Made by a program: the position numbers and the translations under genes. Under the pieces are notes generated by a model. It did no database searches and was not told where the DNA came from. It was given only the letters and a program-made list of their open reading frames with translations. A stretch of 64,000 nucleotides of DNA from Desulfobacca acetoxidans DSM 11109 (GTDB lineage Bacteria; Desulfobacterota; Desulfobaccia; Desulfobaccales; Desulfobaccaceae), in contig NC_015388.1 of NCBI RefSeq assembly GCF_000195295.1, forward strand, positions 3,061,001-3,125,000, written 5' to 3'. Positions 33,487 to 42,920 of this stretch are shown here, in pieces (positions within the stretch are counted from its first letter, which is position 1; each line of letters opens with the position of its first letter).

Positions 33487-35142
33487 TCATTTTATCTCAG
33501 TCCGGGCAGCAGCGGATTGCTCCGGGGCCGCCGAACTCCTTTTGTGGTCCTTCAATGGGATTATTTTACTATGATATTTCTTTTTTAGCATGTCAAATTG
33601 TTGTCGGGACAACAATAGCTCCGTAGATTGAGGTACCGGCGCCATATCACCGCTGATTTCGTCAGCCGCTCCCAATTGGCCCATAATATCGACGAAACGT
33701 CCTGCCAGTTCCGGATCAAACTGGGTCCCGGCGCAGGCCTGAATTTCCGCCAAGGCTTCCATACTGGTACGACGCAGACGATATGGCCGATCGGTGGTTA
33801 TAGCGTCATAGGCGTCCGCCAAAGCTATGATGCGGGCCAGATAAGGGATATTCTCACCGGCTAAACCCATGGGATAACCCAGACCATCCCACCGCTCATG
33901 GTGGTGTAAAATAATAGATCTCTCTCTCGGGAGAAGATTAAGCGGGGCCACGATGTTATCCCCGACAACGGGATGCTGGCGCATAATTTCGATTTCTTCC
34001 GGTACTAACGCATCCTGTTTCAGCAGGATGGCGTCGGGAATGCCGATCTTGCCGATATCGTGCAACGGGCCGGCCAGGTTGATCGAATCAATCATTTCGG
34101 CGGAAAGACCCATCTTTTCGGCAAAGTAGGCGGCGATGCGGGTCACCCGCACAGAGTGATGACGACTGTAAGGATCTCGGGCCTCCAGAGAATTAATAAG
34201 CGCCCTCAAGGTATCATAGAGATTAGCAGAAGCGCTTTCATGCAGGGTGAGATTCTCCAGAGTCATGAGTGAGCGATCTATCAGGAGCTGAAGCGGGGCG
34301 ATATCCTCCGGTTTAATATCCTTACCCGGAGCGCCATTGACATGCAGCACTCCTAACAGCTCTCCTCGCAGCCTGATGGGAAGACTTATGCTCGATAGCG
34401 ATGCCCGTTGCTTCCCTGATCCTTTCTCTGCCGGAAGATAAAGAGGATCACTCTGCGAAATTGCCTGGCTGGCCACCTTCAAGACATTATCACTGCTGGT
34501 TTGGTCTCCGGTGTGAGTTACTGCCCGGAGACGACCAAGAACCTGATCGTAGAGGAAAAAAGTCGATTGAATACCGCCGGTAAGAATCAACGCCATGTTC
34601 GCCAGATTGGCATAAAATTCTTCGGTATTGCGAATATTCGCTAATTGCTCCCCTAAGGCATGCAGCGTATATTGCTCCTGCATTTTTTGGTGTACCTGCT
34701 CGGTCATGGTTTTTAGACTCAACTGCTCCGATCTGGAAGCTGGTTCTTTCTGCTGTTGCGCCTGCTCTTTCTGCTGCTTGAGTTTATCTAGTATTTTTCT
34801 CAATTCAGATAAGGAAATCGGTTTGGCCAGGAAATCCGTAGCACCTAAGCGGAGGGCCTCCAGAACAATATCATAAGACGGCTGGCCGGTGATAATCACT
34901 ACCATAAGATCCCGATATTTCGGGCGAATCTTTTTTAAGAAGTCTAAGCCGTTCAATCCGGGCATAAATATATCAACCAGAATACAATCTATTGGCATAC
35001 TTCGCAGGAAATGGAGGGCTTCGAAGCTGTCAGCCACCGGGTAGACATTATATTCATCACCCAACGCCAGGATCAAGTCCTTCAAGATTTCTCGGACGGA
35101 TGGTTCGTCATCTGCCACCATGATGTGATATTTTTTTTCCAT
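33487..35142 (-). CDS. Response regulator with GAF and HD-GYP domains
   Basis: 551 residues. REC domain 1-125 with acidic pair DDE (11-13), phospho-acceptor in ILVDIFMPG (Asp about 57) and Lys in LAKPIS. A coiled, Gln/Glu-rich linker leads to a GAF-like domain (about 165-305). The HD-GYP phosphodiesterase domain follows: LHDIGKIG, HHERWDGLGYP and ALADAYDAIT. Such proteins hydrolyse cyclic di-GMP. All active-site motifs look intact. First gene of a two-gene unit with the histidine kinase. Confidence 0.92.
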   Translation of the reverse strand: MEKKYHIMVADDEPSVREILKDLILALGDEYNVYPVADSFEALHFLRSMPIDCILVDIFMPGLNGLDFLKKIRPKYRDLMVVIITGQPSYDIVLEALRLGATDFLAKPISLSELRKILDKLKQQKEQAQQQKEPASRSEQLSLKTMTEQVHQKMQEQYTLHALGEQLANIRNTEEFYANLANMALILTGGIQSTFFLYDQVLGRLRAVTHTGDQTSSDNVLKVASQAISQSDPLYLPAEKGSGKQRASLSSISLPIRLRGELLGVLHVNGAPGKDIKPEDIAPLQLLIDRSLMTLENLTLHESASANLYDTLRALINSLEARDPYSRHHSVRVTRIAAYFAEKMGLSAEMIDSINLAGPLHDIGKIGIPDAILLKQDALVPEEIEIMRQHPVVGDNIVAPLNLLPRERSIILHHHERWDGLGYPMGLAGENIPYLARIIALADAYDAITTDRPYRLRRTSMEALAEIQACAGTQFDPELAGRFVDIMGQLGAADEISGDMAPVPQSTELLLSRQQFDMLKKKYHSKIIPLKDHKRSSAAPEQSAAARTEIK

Positions 35143-35823
35143 ATCTCAATGACCCTATCGAGCTATCTCGGCGTAGGGGGGGAAGGCAAGAAACGGTTTT
35201 CTCAGGAGACAACCTTAATGAAACTGCAGAACAGTTGGCAGAAACGCGCCCTATTTTTACATATCGGTTTTTTTTCAGACTTCTTAAATATCGCCGGTTT
35301 GATCCCTCTCACTGGAAGTATTCAGATTTCTGCGTCAGAAGCAGACATCGCGTCATAAATACTCGGACGAAATCTCACGATTGTGCCACCCCGGACCGGG
35401 GGTGAAGGGTCTCTTGACCACAGCCAAAGAGCTCATCCCGATATCCCGATAATATTCTTTTCCCTTGACAATAATGGTTAAATTGTAGAAAAAGTATAAC
35501 GTTTGGTACCTCTTTTATCAGGTTCCGATTCATATTCGGTACCCGTCATAAAAAATTTTTCTAAAGACTTGCACCTTCAGGTTTTCGTGATCATATTCTT
35601 AGCGAATTGTTATATGACAACAGTGGGCAGTGGGCGGTGAGCAGAAAAAGCATTATTGTGAACAGCAGCCACGGTTCTGTTTTCACGCCTCGTTGTGATC
35701 ACCAGAACATGCCAATTTATATATACTTTGTCTAAAACCGGTGAATCCGGAAAGGCCGGCGCTCAGCACAAAGCTTTTACATCAAGACGATATCTGGCGT
35801 CCGGAGCGAAAGGAGTGGAATGT
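35143..35823. other. Intergenic region between the HD-GYP gene and the carboxyltransferase
   Basis: About 680 bases without a supported gene. The left half has a GC hairpin (CACCCCGGACCGGGGGTG near 35386). The right half holds the inverted copy of the dispersed repeat (35610-35710). An open frame starts at 35695 but the real carboxyltransferase start is 35824. Confidence 0.5.
35610..35710 (-). repeat. Dispersed ~100-bp repeat, copy 2 (inverted)
   Basis: The reverse complement matches 2042-2142: the blocks GTTCTGGTGATCACAACGAG, CACAATAATGC and CTCACCGCCCACTGCCCACTG occur in the same order. Two copies in opposite orientation 33 kb apart could promote inversion. Confidence 0.6.
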
Positions 35824-37377
35824 ATGAAATCAGTGGCCGAACGCCTAGCTGAATTACAAGCGAAAGAGGCCGTAATCAAAGCCATGGGAGGCGCCAAGGC
35901 GGTTGAGAAACAACGCCAGACCGGCAAGTTGGCCGCCCGGGAGCGCCTTGAGCTCTTTTACGATCCGGGCACATTCCGGGAAACGGACATGTTCGTCAAA
36001 CACCGCTCGGTCAATTTTGGCATGGACCGCATGGACATCCCGGCGGACGGCGTCATCACCGGTTACGGCCGGGTCAACGGCCGTCCGGTCTTTGCTTTTG
36101 CGCAGGATTTTACCTCCCGGGCCGGGACTCTGGGTGAGATGCATAGCCGTAAGATCTGCAAGGTCATGGACCTGGCATTGAAAGCCGGGGTCCCGTTCGT
36201 CGGTTTTAATGATTCCGGGGGTGCCCGCATTCAGGAGGGTGTTGACTCCCTCACCGGCTACGGCCAGATTTTTTACCGCAATGCTATTGCCTCCGGCGTC
36301 ATTCCCCAACTTTCAGCCATTATGGGTCCTTGTGCCGGCGGGGCAGTGTATTCCCCGGCCATGACCGACTACGTCTTCATGGTTGACAAGACCAGCTACA
36401 TGTTTATCACCGGACCGGACGTGATCAAAAGCGTTACCGGCGAGGTCATCACCCAGGAGGACTTAGGCGGTGCCATGGCGCACAACACCAAGAGTGGCGT
36501 GGCGCATTTTATCGCCGCCAATGATACCGAAGCTATAGAGCAGATCAAGCGGTTGCTCAGTTTCCTGCCCAATAACAATATGGAGGATCCGCCTATCTCT
36601 TCCTGCAGCGATCCGGTGGAGCGGCAGGATGCCGCCCTGGATGCCATTATCCCCGACAATCCCAATATGGGTTACGATATGAAGGATGTCATCCGGGCCA
36701 TTGTCGATGATGGAGACTTCTTCGAACCCCACGAAATCTTCGCCCAAAACATCATTACCGGGTTTGCCCGGCTCAACGGCCGGCCGATCGGCATCATTGC
36801 CAACCAACCGATTGTCCTGGCCGGCTGCCTCGATGTCAACGCTTCGGACAAGGCCACCCGTTTTATCCGCTTCTGCGACGCCTTCAACATCCCACTATTA
36901 ACCATCGCCGATGTTCCGGGCTATCTACCCGGCAGTGATCAGGAATGGAGCGGTATCATCCGGCATGGGGCCAAGCTCCTGTGGTGCTACTCCGAGGCCA
37001 CCGTACCAAAAATTACCTTGGTAACCCGGAAAGATTACGGCGGGTCTTATCTGGCCATGTGTTCCCGGGACCTGGGGGCTGATATGGTCCTGGCCTGGCC
37101 CACTGCCGAGATCGCCGTTATGGGAGCCGAAGGCGCGGCCAACATTATCTTCCGCAAAGAAATCCAGGAAGCGTCCGACCCCAAGATTAAACGGGAGGAG
37201 AAGATCGAGGAGTATAAAGGTCTGCTCTATAATCCCTACATTGCCGCCAGCCGGGGCTATATTGACCAGGTCATTATTCCTCGGGAAACCCGCCCCCGTC
37301 TGATCGACGCTCTGGAACTGCTGTGCACCAAGCGGGAAAATCTGCCGCCGAAGAAGCACGGCAATATTCCGATGTAA
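35824..37377 (+). CDS. Acyl-CoA carboxylase carboxyltransferase (methylmalonyl/propionyl-CoA type)
   Basis: 517 residues from the ATG at 35824, behind AAAGGAG; the open frame to 35695 lacks an RBS. Crotonase-fold carboxyltransferase like PccB, MmdA and transcarboxylase 12S: GVITGYGRVNGRPVFAFAQDF, SGGARIQEGVDSL, GPCAGGAVYSPAMTDF-like GGAVYSPAMTDYVFM, and C-terminal GADMVLAWPTAEIAVMGAEGA. It transfers carboxyl between biotin and propionyl-CoA/methylmalonyl-CoA. With the small protein and the 5S/biotin-carrier fusion just downstream it fits a methylmalonyl-CoA:pyruvate transcarboxylase or a sodium-pumping decarboxylase; no membrane beta subunit is in the window. Confidence 0.93.
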   Translation: MKSVAERLAELQAKEAVIKAMGGAKAVEKQRQTGKLAARERLELFYDPGTFRETDMFVKHRSVNFGMDRMDIPADGVITGYGRVNGRPVFAFAQDFTSRAGTLGEMHSRKICKVMDLALKAGVPFVGFNDSGGARIQEGVDSLTGYGQIFYRNAIASGVIPQLSAIMGPCAGGAVYSPAMTDYVFMVDKTSYMFITGPDVIKSVTGEVITQEDLGGAMAHNTKSGVAHFIAANDTEAIEQIKRLLSFLPNNNMEDPPISSCSDPVERQDAALDAIIPDNPNMGYDMKDVIRAIVDDGDFFEPHEIFAQNIITGFARLNGRPIGIIANQPIVLAGCLDVNASDKATRFIRFCDAFNIPLLTIADVPGYLPGSDQEWSGIIRHGAKLLWCYSEATVPKITLVTRKDYGGSYLAMCSRDLGADMVLAWPTAEIAVMGAEGAANIIFRKEIQEASDPKIKREEKIEEYKGLLYNPYIAASRGYIDQVIIPRETRPRLIDALELLCTKRENLPPKKHGNIPM

Positions 37378-37391
37378 GGAAAGGGGAGCGT

Positions 37392-37601
37392 ATGGCCATC
37401 AATCCAAAAGTGGGAGCAGTCATTGCAGCCGCCGTTCAGGCCTACATCCAGGATGAAGAGGCCTGGCTGGCCTCCCAGGCGGCCGCCCCAGCCATGGTGG
37501 CGGCACCGGTTCCCTCCACTACCCATAATATCTGGGGTCTGGCCGGTCGGCAGCACGGTATGCAGATGCGTTATCTGATTCAGAGGCGGAGCTTGACATA
37601 A
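37392..37601 (+). CDS. Small subunit-like protein of biotin-dependent decarboxylase/transcarboxylase
   Basis: 69 residues from the ATG at 37392 (RBS AGGGGAG), 14 bases after the carboxyltransferase stop. Helical N-terminus with Ala/Glu-rich AAAVQAYIQDEEAWLAS, a Pro/Ala linker, then NIWGLAGRQHGMQMRYLIQ. Small proteins with this layout accompany acyl-CoA carboxyltransferases in Desulfobacterota and may tether subunits. No transmembrane segment, so it is not a normal OadG. Confidence 0.7.
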   Translation: MAINPKVGAVIAAAVQAYIQDEEAWLASQAAAPAMVAAPVPSTTHNIWGLAGRQHGMQMRYLIQRRSLT

Positions 37602-37788
37602 TGTTTGATCCTCAGCGGTTAGCTGTCGACAGACACTAGTAAAAGTGATCTTCATATTTTTGATAATGAAACCTGATCTTTTGCATGGCCTCAGACAGGT
37701 GCCAGCTCATGGCCGATATGAGAAATACATTGAAAAACTACACCCTGAAGGGTTTATCACTTTAGTTTGAAAGATTGAGGAGATTATC

Positions 37789-39756
37789 ATGGCAGGAAAG
37801 AATCCGATCCGATTTACCGATACCACCTTGCGCGACGGGCACCAGTCCTCATTGGCCACCCGGATGCGCACCGAAGACATGCTAGGCCTGGCGGAAAGAT
37901 TGGATAACGCCGGTTTTTGGGCCATCGAGGTCTGGGGCGGCGCTACCTTTGATGTCACCCACCGTTTCCTGGGTGAAGATCCCTGGGAGCGGTTGCGCAC
38001 CCTGAAAAAATTTATCAAAAAAACCCCCTTGATGATGCTGCTCCGGGGTCAGAACCTGGTGGGTTATCGCCACTATCCCGATGATGTAGTTGACGCCTTT
38101 GTGAAATATACCGCCGACTGCGGGATGAACGTCTTCCGGGTTTTCGACGCCTTAAATGACATCCGCAACTTTGAGGCCTCCTTCAAAGCCCTCCAGGACT
38201 GCAAGAAACAGGGGCTGGACGTGCATATTCAGGCCGCTGTCTGCTACTCCTTGACCCAGCGGCGAATGGGCGGGGAGGTCTTCACGAAGGAATATTACGT
38301 CGATTTCGCCAAACGCTCCGAAGCCATGGGCGCCGATTCCTTCTGTCTGAAAGATATGGCTGGCATGGTCTCTCCCTACGACGCTTTCGAACTGATTTCC
38401 GCCCTGAAGGCGGCGGTCAAGATCCCGGTGGAATTTCACACCCATTACACCAGCGGCCAGGGTTCCATGAGTTACCTCAAGGCCATCGAAGCCGGGGTGG
38501 ACATCATCGACACCGCCCTCTCTCCCTTCGCCCTGCGGACCTCACAGCCGGCTATCGAACCTATCCTGGTTACCGTAGAGGGCACCGAGCGGGAATCCGC
38601 CATCGATCTGGCCACCATGATTGGATTAGGCCAGGATCTGGAAAAAGTGGCCCCCAAGTACCGCGACTTTCTGGACACCAGCAAGATGTCGATCATCGAT
38701 ACCGGCGTCCTCCTCCACCAGATCCCCGGCGGCATGTATTCCAACCTGGTCTCCCAGCTAAAACAGGCCGATGCCCTGGATCGCATCCTCGAGGTGATGG
38801 AAGACCTGCCCCGCACCCGGAAAGAACTGGGCTACCCGCCGCTGGTCACCCCCACCAGCCAGATTGTCGGCATCCAGGCGGTACAGAACGTACTTTTTGG
38901 CCGTTACAAGATGATCACCGGCGAGGTCAAAGGCATGGCCTACGGCTTATACGGCAGGACTCCGGCCCCGATGGACAAAGAAGTCCAAAAGATCTGCCTG
39001 AAGGGGTACGAACGCGGTGAAGAACCTATCTCCTGTCGGGCGGCCGACGAGATAGAGCCGGAACTGGAAAAGGCCCGGGAAGCCACCAAAGGTCTGGCCA
39101 AAAACATCGGCGACGTTCTCATCTACGCCATCTATCCTACTACCGGCCTGCGTTATCTGAAATGGAAGTACGGCGTCGAACCCGTTCCCGAAGAGGTCAA
39201 GCCCATAGAGCTGGACCGCATCAAGATGCAGGATGACGTCTACAACCGCATCAAGCAGAAAAACCTCTTCGCCAAAGTTCAGGAATACCTCGACCGTTTG
39301 GAAAAAACCCCTCCAGCCAAAGGTGAAGGCCTGCGCACCTTCAACGTCTTTGTGGATGGCGACTACTATGAGGTAGAGGTCGAATGTACCTCCGGCGCTC
39401 CGGTCATCAGCGCCGTTACCCCGATGGCGGCGGCTACGGCCCCGCGTCCGGCGGCGCCACCTAAACCTACCCCGGCGGCGGCCCCGGCTCCGCCCAAACC
39501 TGCCGCCCCGGCAGCCAAAGAAGAAGTGGCGGCCGGCGAAGTGGCCCTGCGCGCCCCCATGCCGGGCATGATCATCAGTTACAGCGTCGCCCTGGGCGAT
39601 AAGGTCGAAGCCGGTAGCCCGGTGTGTATCCTTGAAGCCATGAAGATGCAGAACAATCTCCCCTCCCCGGCAACCGGCACGGTGAAGGCTATCAACTACG
39701 AACCCGGTGCTTCGGTGGCCAAGGATGCCGTCTTGCTGATTATCGCCACCTCCTAG
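37789..39756 (+). CDS. Pyruvate/oxaloacetate carboxyltransferase fused to biotin carrier domain
   Basis: 655 residues. The DRE-TIM barrel (1-300) opens with RFTDTTLRDGHQS and has the metal site HTHYTSGQG near 222-230 and the carbamylated-Lys region FCLKDMAGM near 185. A PycB/OadA-type conserved domain follows (about 310-465), then a Pro/Ala hinge. The C-terminal biotinyl domain has the modification site LEAMKMQNN (Lys about 616). Same architecture as OadA, and as transcarboxylase 5S joined to 1.3S. Next to a 12S-like gene, this suggests CO2-neutral exchange between methylmalonyl-CoA and pyruvate in propionate metabolism. Start follows GGAGATT. Confidence 0.93.
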   Translation: MAGKNPIRFTDTTLRDGHQSSLATRMRTEDMLGLAERLDNAGFWAIEVWGGATFDVTHRFLGEDPWERLRTLKKFIKKTPLMMLLRGQNLVGYRHYPDDVVDAFVKYTADCGMNVFRVFDALNDIRNFEASFKALQDCKKQGLDVHIQAAVCYSLTQRRMGGEVFTKEYYVDFAKRSEAMGADSFCLKDMAGMVSPYDAFELISALKAAVKIPVEFHTHYTSGQGSMSYLKAIEAGVDIIDTALSPFALRTSQPAIEPILVTVEGTERESAIDLATMIGLGQDLEKVAPKYRDFLDTSKMSIIDTGVLLHQIPGGMYSNLVSQLKQADALDRILEVMEDLPRTRKELGYPPLVTPTSQIVGIQAVQNVLFGRYKMITGEVKGMAYGLYGRTPAPMDKEVQKICLKGYERGEEPISCRAADEIEPELEKAREATKGLAKNIGDVLIYAIYPTTGLRYLKWKYGVEPVPEEVKPIELDRIKMQDDVYNRIKQKNLFAKVQEYLDRLEKTPPAKGEGLRTFNVFVDGDYYEVEVECTSGAPVISAVTPMAAATAPRPAAPPKPTPAAAPAPPKPAAPAAKEEVAAGEVALRAPMPGMIISYSVALGDKVEAGSPVCILEAMKMQNNLPSPATGTVKAINYEPGASVAKDAVLLIIATS

Positions 39757-39786
39757 CGATCAGTGGCAGTCGGGCTGTTTTAACAC

Positions 39787-39826
39787 AAAACCAGGGGCGG
39801 CTGGATGAGGTCACCCCTGGTTTTTT
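39787..39826 (+). terminator. Rho-independent terminator after the carboxyltransferase operon
   Basis: AAAACCAGGGG and CCCCTGGTTTTTT form an 11-bp stem with a 16-nt loop and a T6 tail, 30 bases after the stop codon. Confidence 0.85.
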
Positions 39827-40061
39827 AATGAATGAGCCTAAGAGAAAATAAGGCCGATACTTTTTTTAACTGACAAACAGTATCCAGCCTTACTACATCA
39901 TTTTATATATTCAATCTTGACATTCTGAGCCTTCGGAAACAGCGCAGAATCTTAAAACCACGACCTAAGACCCTTCGCCTTCGGCTCAGGGTGACAGAAA
40001 AATGCGGTAGTGAATTTATGAACTGCTGTATTCAGTATCCGCCATTAAAACCGAGGAACTC
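39827..40061. other. Intergenic region with a scattered-repeat-like sequence
   Basis: No gene. The stretch at 39965-40003 (CCTTCGCCTTCGGCTCAGGG followed by TGACAG) looks like a short GC-rich dispersed element often seen between genes, and a similar word GCCTTCGG occurs at 39931. Only one full copy is in the window. Confidence 0.35.
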
Positions 40062-42782
40062 ATGCACCTCACCCTGATTGAACACCTGCGGCGGCGGGTT
40101 CAGGCGGAGCCGCACCGGACGGCCATCATCAACGTGGTCGGTAAGACGGTTCAGCAGATTTCCTACGGGGAACTCTATCAACAGACCCTCCGGACCGCCG
40201 GTTGGCTGCGGCAGAGCGGTATCGGCAAAAATGACTGCGGCCTGCTCATCATGGAAAACCGGCCGGAGTGGCCTATCTGCTATTTCGGGCTGCTGCTTGC
40301 CGGGGGGACGGCCGTACCGGTGGACCTCCAGTCCCGACCGGAGTTTGTCGCTTATGTTTTAGAACAGACGCAGGCCCGAGTGGTCTTCGCCTCGGCCAAG
40401 GCGCCGCTAGCCGAGATTGCCGCGGCACCGTCGGTTAAACATATTGTGATAGTGGGAGATTTCCTTGCTCACCCTGGTCTTTGGCCCACGAGCCGAGAGA
40501 ATCGAAATGCTAAAATCCCTGGCGGCGATCGGCCTCACCCCCGGATTATCGACTTTGATGAACTCCGGAAAACGCCGGAAGCTAATGATCTGCCGCTTGT
40601 GCAATTAAATGACCTGGCCTCCATCATCTTTACTTCGGGCACTACCGGACCGCCGAAAGGCGTCATGCTGACCCAAAGAAATTTTGCCGCCAACTACGTC
40701 GGCATTGCCGCCCTCGAGGCTATTACCGGCAGGGACAACTTTTTAGCTATTCTGCCCCTGTTCCACGCCTTTCCTTTTATCACCATGATCAGCTCGCTCT
40801 TTTCCGGCGCCACGGTAACCTTTATCGACACCCTGAAGGCCGAAGCCATAATCCGCTGTATCAAAGAACAGCAGGTCACCATCCTGCCGGTCACTCCCAT
40901 GGTGCTCCAGCATTTTTATCGGGGTATCGCCAAAAAGCTGGAGGAGTTGCCATTAGGACTGGGCCGGCTTCTCAACCTGGGACTTGATCTGGCTCAACGC
41001 GGGCGACAGAAATGCAGCCTCAACCTGACCGGTCCGCTCACCAAGCCTCTCCGGCAGGCCTTGGGGAGGCAATTCCGCTATTTTGTCAGTGGCGGGGCCA
41101 AGCTGCCGGGGGAGTTGGCGGCGGGTTTCGCCAGGTTGGGCTTTGTCATCCTCGAAGGCTATGGCCTCACCGAGACCTCTCCGGTGGTCAGCATCAACCC
41201 GCCGGAGGCCCCCCGTTTCGGTTCGGTCGGTCGGCCGCTGGCCGGCGTCGAAGTGAGAATCGCCCAACCCGATACCCAGGGAGTGGGAGAAATCCTGATC
41301 CGCGGGGATAATGTCATGGCCGGTTATCTGCACGACGTCGCCGCCACCGAGGCGGTCATCCCGGATGGCTGGTTCTACAGCGGCGACCTGGGCCGCCTGG
41401 ATGAGGATGGCTACCTCTACGTCCAGGGACGGGCCAAAGATATTATTATCCTGAGTTCCGGCAAGAATATCTCAGCGGAGGAGGTGGCGGCGCATTATCT
41501 TCAGGCCCCGGCCATCAAGGAAATCTTCATTATGCCCGACGCCCGGGAGGAAAAACTCGTGGCCGTGGTGGTCCCTGATTTCGAATATTTCCGCCAGTTC
41601 GGAGAAACCGACGTTTACAACCGGGTGAAGTGGTATCTGGATTTCTATTCACAGCAGTTGGAGTCCTACAAACGGGTGCGGGATTTTGTGTTGACCAACC
41701 AGGAACTGCCCAAGACCCGGTTGGGCAAAATCAAGATGCAGGAAGCGGCAAAAATCTATCAAGCTCGGACCGGTAAGCAATATGAAGCCAAAAAGTCCGC
41801 TCTAACAGAGAATCTCTCGCCCGCGGGGGTTGAGGTGGTCAATCTGCTCCTGGATAAGACCGGTCGGCGGCTCATTGCCCTGGACGATCACCTGGAACTG
41901 GATCTGGGGCTGGATTCCCTAGCCCTGGTAGAACTGGCGGTGGCATTGGAAGAGCGGTTTCAGGCGCCCGTCAAAGAAGATGGTTTTGCCGATCTGTTCA
42001 CGGTGGGCGAACTGATCCGGTTTATTGAAGCGCAACAATCCCAGGCCGGGGAAGTCGCCTTGGCCAGACAGCGCTCCTGGGAAGAAATCCTACAACAGGA
42101 CCCTCCGCCGGAACTGCTCCGGCGCATCGAACTGGGCCACCCCTGGGGGGCGCGCTTTTTCACCCTCGGATGTTCAATCTGCTTCGGCCTGTTGGCCAAA
42201 ACGCTTTTCCGGCTGCAGGTCTATGGGCAGGAGCATCTCAGCCCTGCCGCATCGCTCATCTGCCCCAACCACGCCAGTTTTTTGGACGGTTTTCTCATCT
42301 TCCTGGCTGTCCCCCACCGGCGGCGGCAGTCCTTGTTTTTTTTGGGCACGACCTTTTACTTTGATTTGCCGTTAGTCCGCCATCTGGTTCAGGCCTTGCG
42401 GGTTATTCCGGTGGATTCGGCCCGCCACCTGGTGGCGGCTATGCAGGCTTCGGCCTACGTGCTGCGCCACCGCAAGAGCCTGTGCGTCTTCCCGGAAGGC
42501 GCCCGCACCATCACCGGGGAGTTGCGGGAGATCAAGAAGGGCGTGCTGATCCTGGCCAAAGAGTTGGATATTCCCATCATCCCGGCCTTTATTCAGGGCT
42601 CCCGCCAGGCCTGGGGGGTAGGTATGGCCTTTCCCCGTCCCCATCCCATCCGGATTACCTTCGGTCCGCAGAGGTCGTATGCCCAACTAGTGGCGCGGGG
42701 ACGGCGGCTGAGTCCAGAGGGGCAGCAAGATGAGGTAGCGGCCTTGGGGCTTAGGGAGGCAATCGCAGGTCTCGGTCAGTAA
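40062..42782 (+). CDS. Acyl-CoA/ACP synthetase-ACP-acyltransferase fusion
   Basis: 906 residues in three parts. (1) AMP-forming acyl synthetase, 1-580: P-loop FTSGTTGPPKGVML (about 190), GYGLTETSPV and YSGDLGRLDEDGYL. (2) Acyl-carrier domain, about 595-670, with phosphopantetheine site LGLDSLALVE (Ser about 617). (3) PlsC-type acyltransferase, about 710-906, with NHASFLDGF (HX4D) and VFPEGART. The order resembles Aas-type enzymes that activate a free fatty acid and transfer it to a lysophospholipid, here with a built-in carrier. No membrane segment apart from a weak helix near 705-720. Monocistronic. Confidence 0.93.
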   Translation: MHLTLIEHLRRRVQAEPHRTAIINVVGKTVQQISYGELYQQTLRTAGWLRQSGIGKNDCGLLIMENRPEWPICYFGLLLAGGTAVPVDLQSRPEFVAYVLEQTQARVVFASAKAPLAEIAAAPSVKHIVIVGDFLAHPGLWPTSRENRNAKIPGGDRPHPRIIDFDELRKTPEANDLPLVQLNDLASIIFTSGTTGPPKGVMLTQRNFAANYVGIAALEAITGRDNFLAILPLFHAFPFITMISSLFSGATVTFIDTLKAEAIIRCIKEQQVTILPVTPMVLQHFYRGIAKKLEELPLGLGRLLNLGLDLAQRGRQKCSLNLTGPLTKPLRQALGRQFRYFVSGGAKLPGELAAGFARLGFVILEGYGLTETSPVVSINPPEAPRFGSVGRPLAGVEVRIAQPDTQGVGEILIRGDNVMAGYLHDVAATEAVIPDGWFYSGDLGRLDEDGYLYVQGRAKDIIILSSGKNISAEEVAAHYLQAPAIKEIFIMPDAREEKLVAVVVPDFEYFRQFGETDVYNRVKWYLDFYSQQLESYKRVRDFVLTNQELPKTRLGKIKMQEAAKIYQARTGKQYEAKKSALTENLSPAGVEVVNLLLDKTGRRLIALDDHLELDLGLDSLALVELAVALEERFQAPVKEDGFADLFTVGELIRFIEAQQSQAGEVALARQRSWEEILQQDPPPELLRRIELGHPWGARFFTLGCSICFGLLAKTLFRLQVYGQEHLSPAASLICPNHASFLDGFLIFLAVPHRRRQSLFFLGTTFYFDLPLVRHLVQALRVIPVDSARHLVAAMQASAYVLRHRKSLCVFPEGARTITGELREIKKGVLILAKELDIPIIPAFIQGSRQAWGVGMAFPRPHPIRITFGPQRSYAQLVARGRRLSPEGQQDEVAALGLREAIAGLGQ

Positions 42783-42920
42783 GATAACCATGTCCGCTTT
42801 CTTCTTAAGGCAGAAAGTTGTATTGATCCTGTCCGGGCAGGCCCCTTAAACCATTTTTACCGCGATAACCACGGTTGCTGCCTGATCTCGGCTTTTTCTA
42901 AAACTCTTGGAAGGTACCCG

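Noticed and set aside
35695..35823. Carboxyltransferase start at 35695
   Set aside because: Overlaps a dispersed repeat and lacks an RBS; AAAGGAG fixes the start at 35824.
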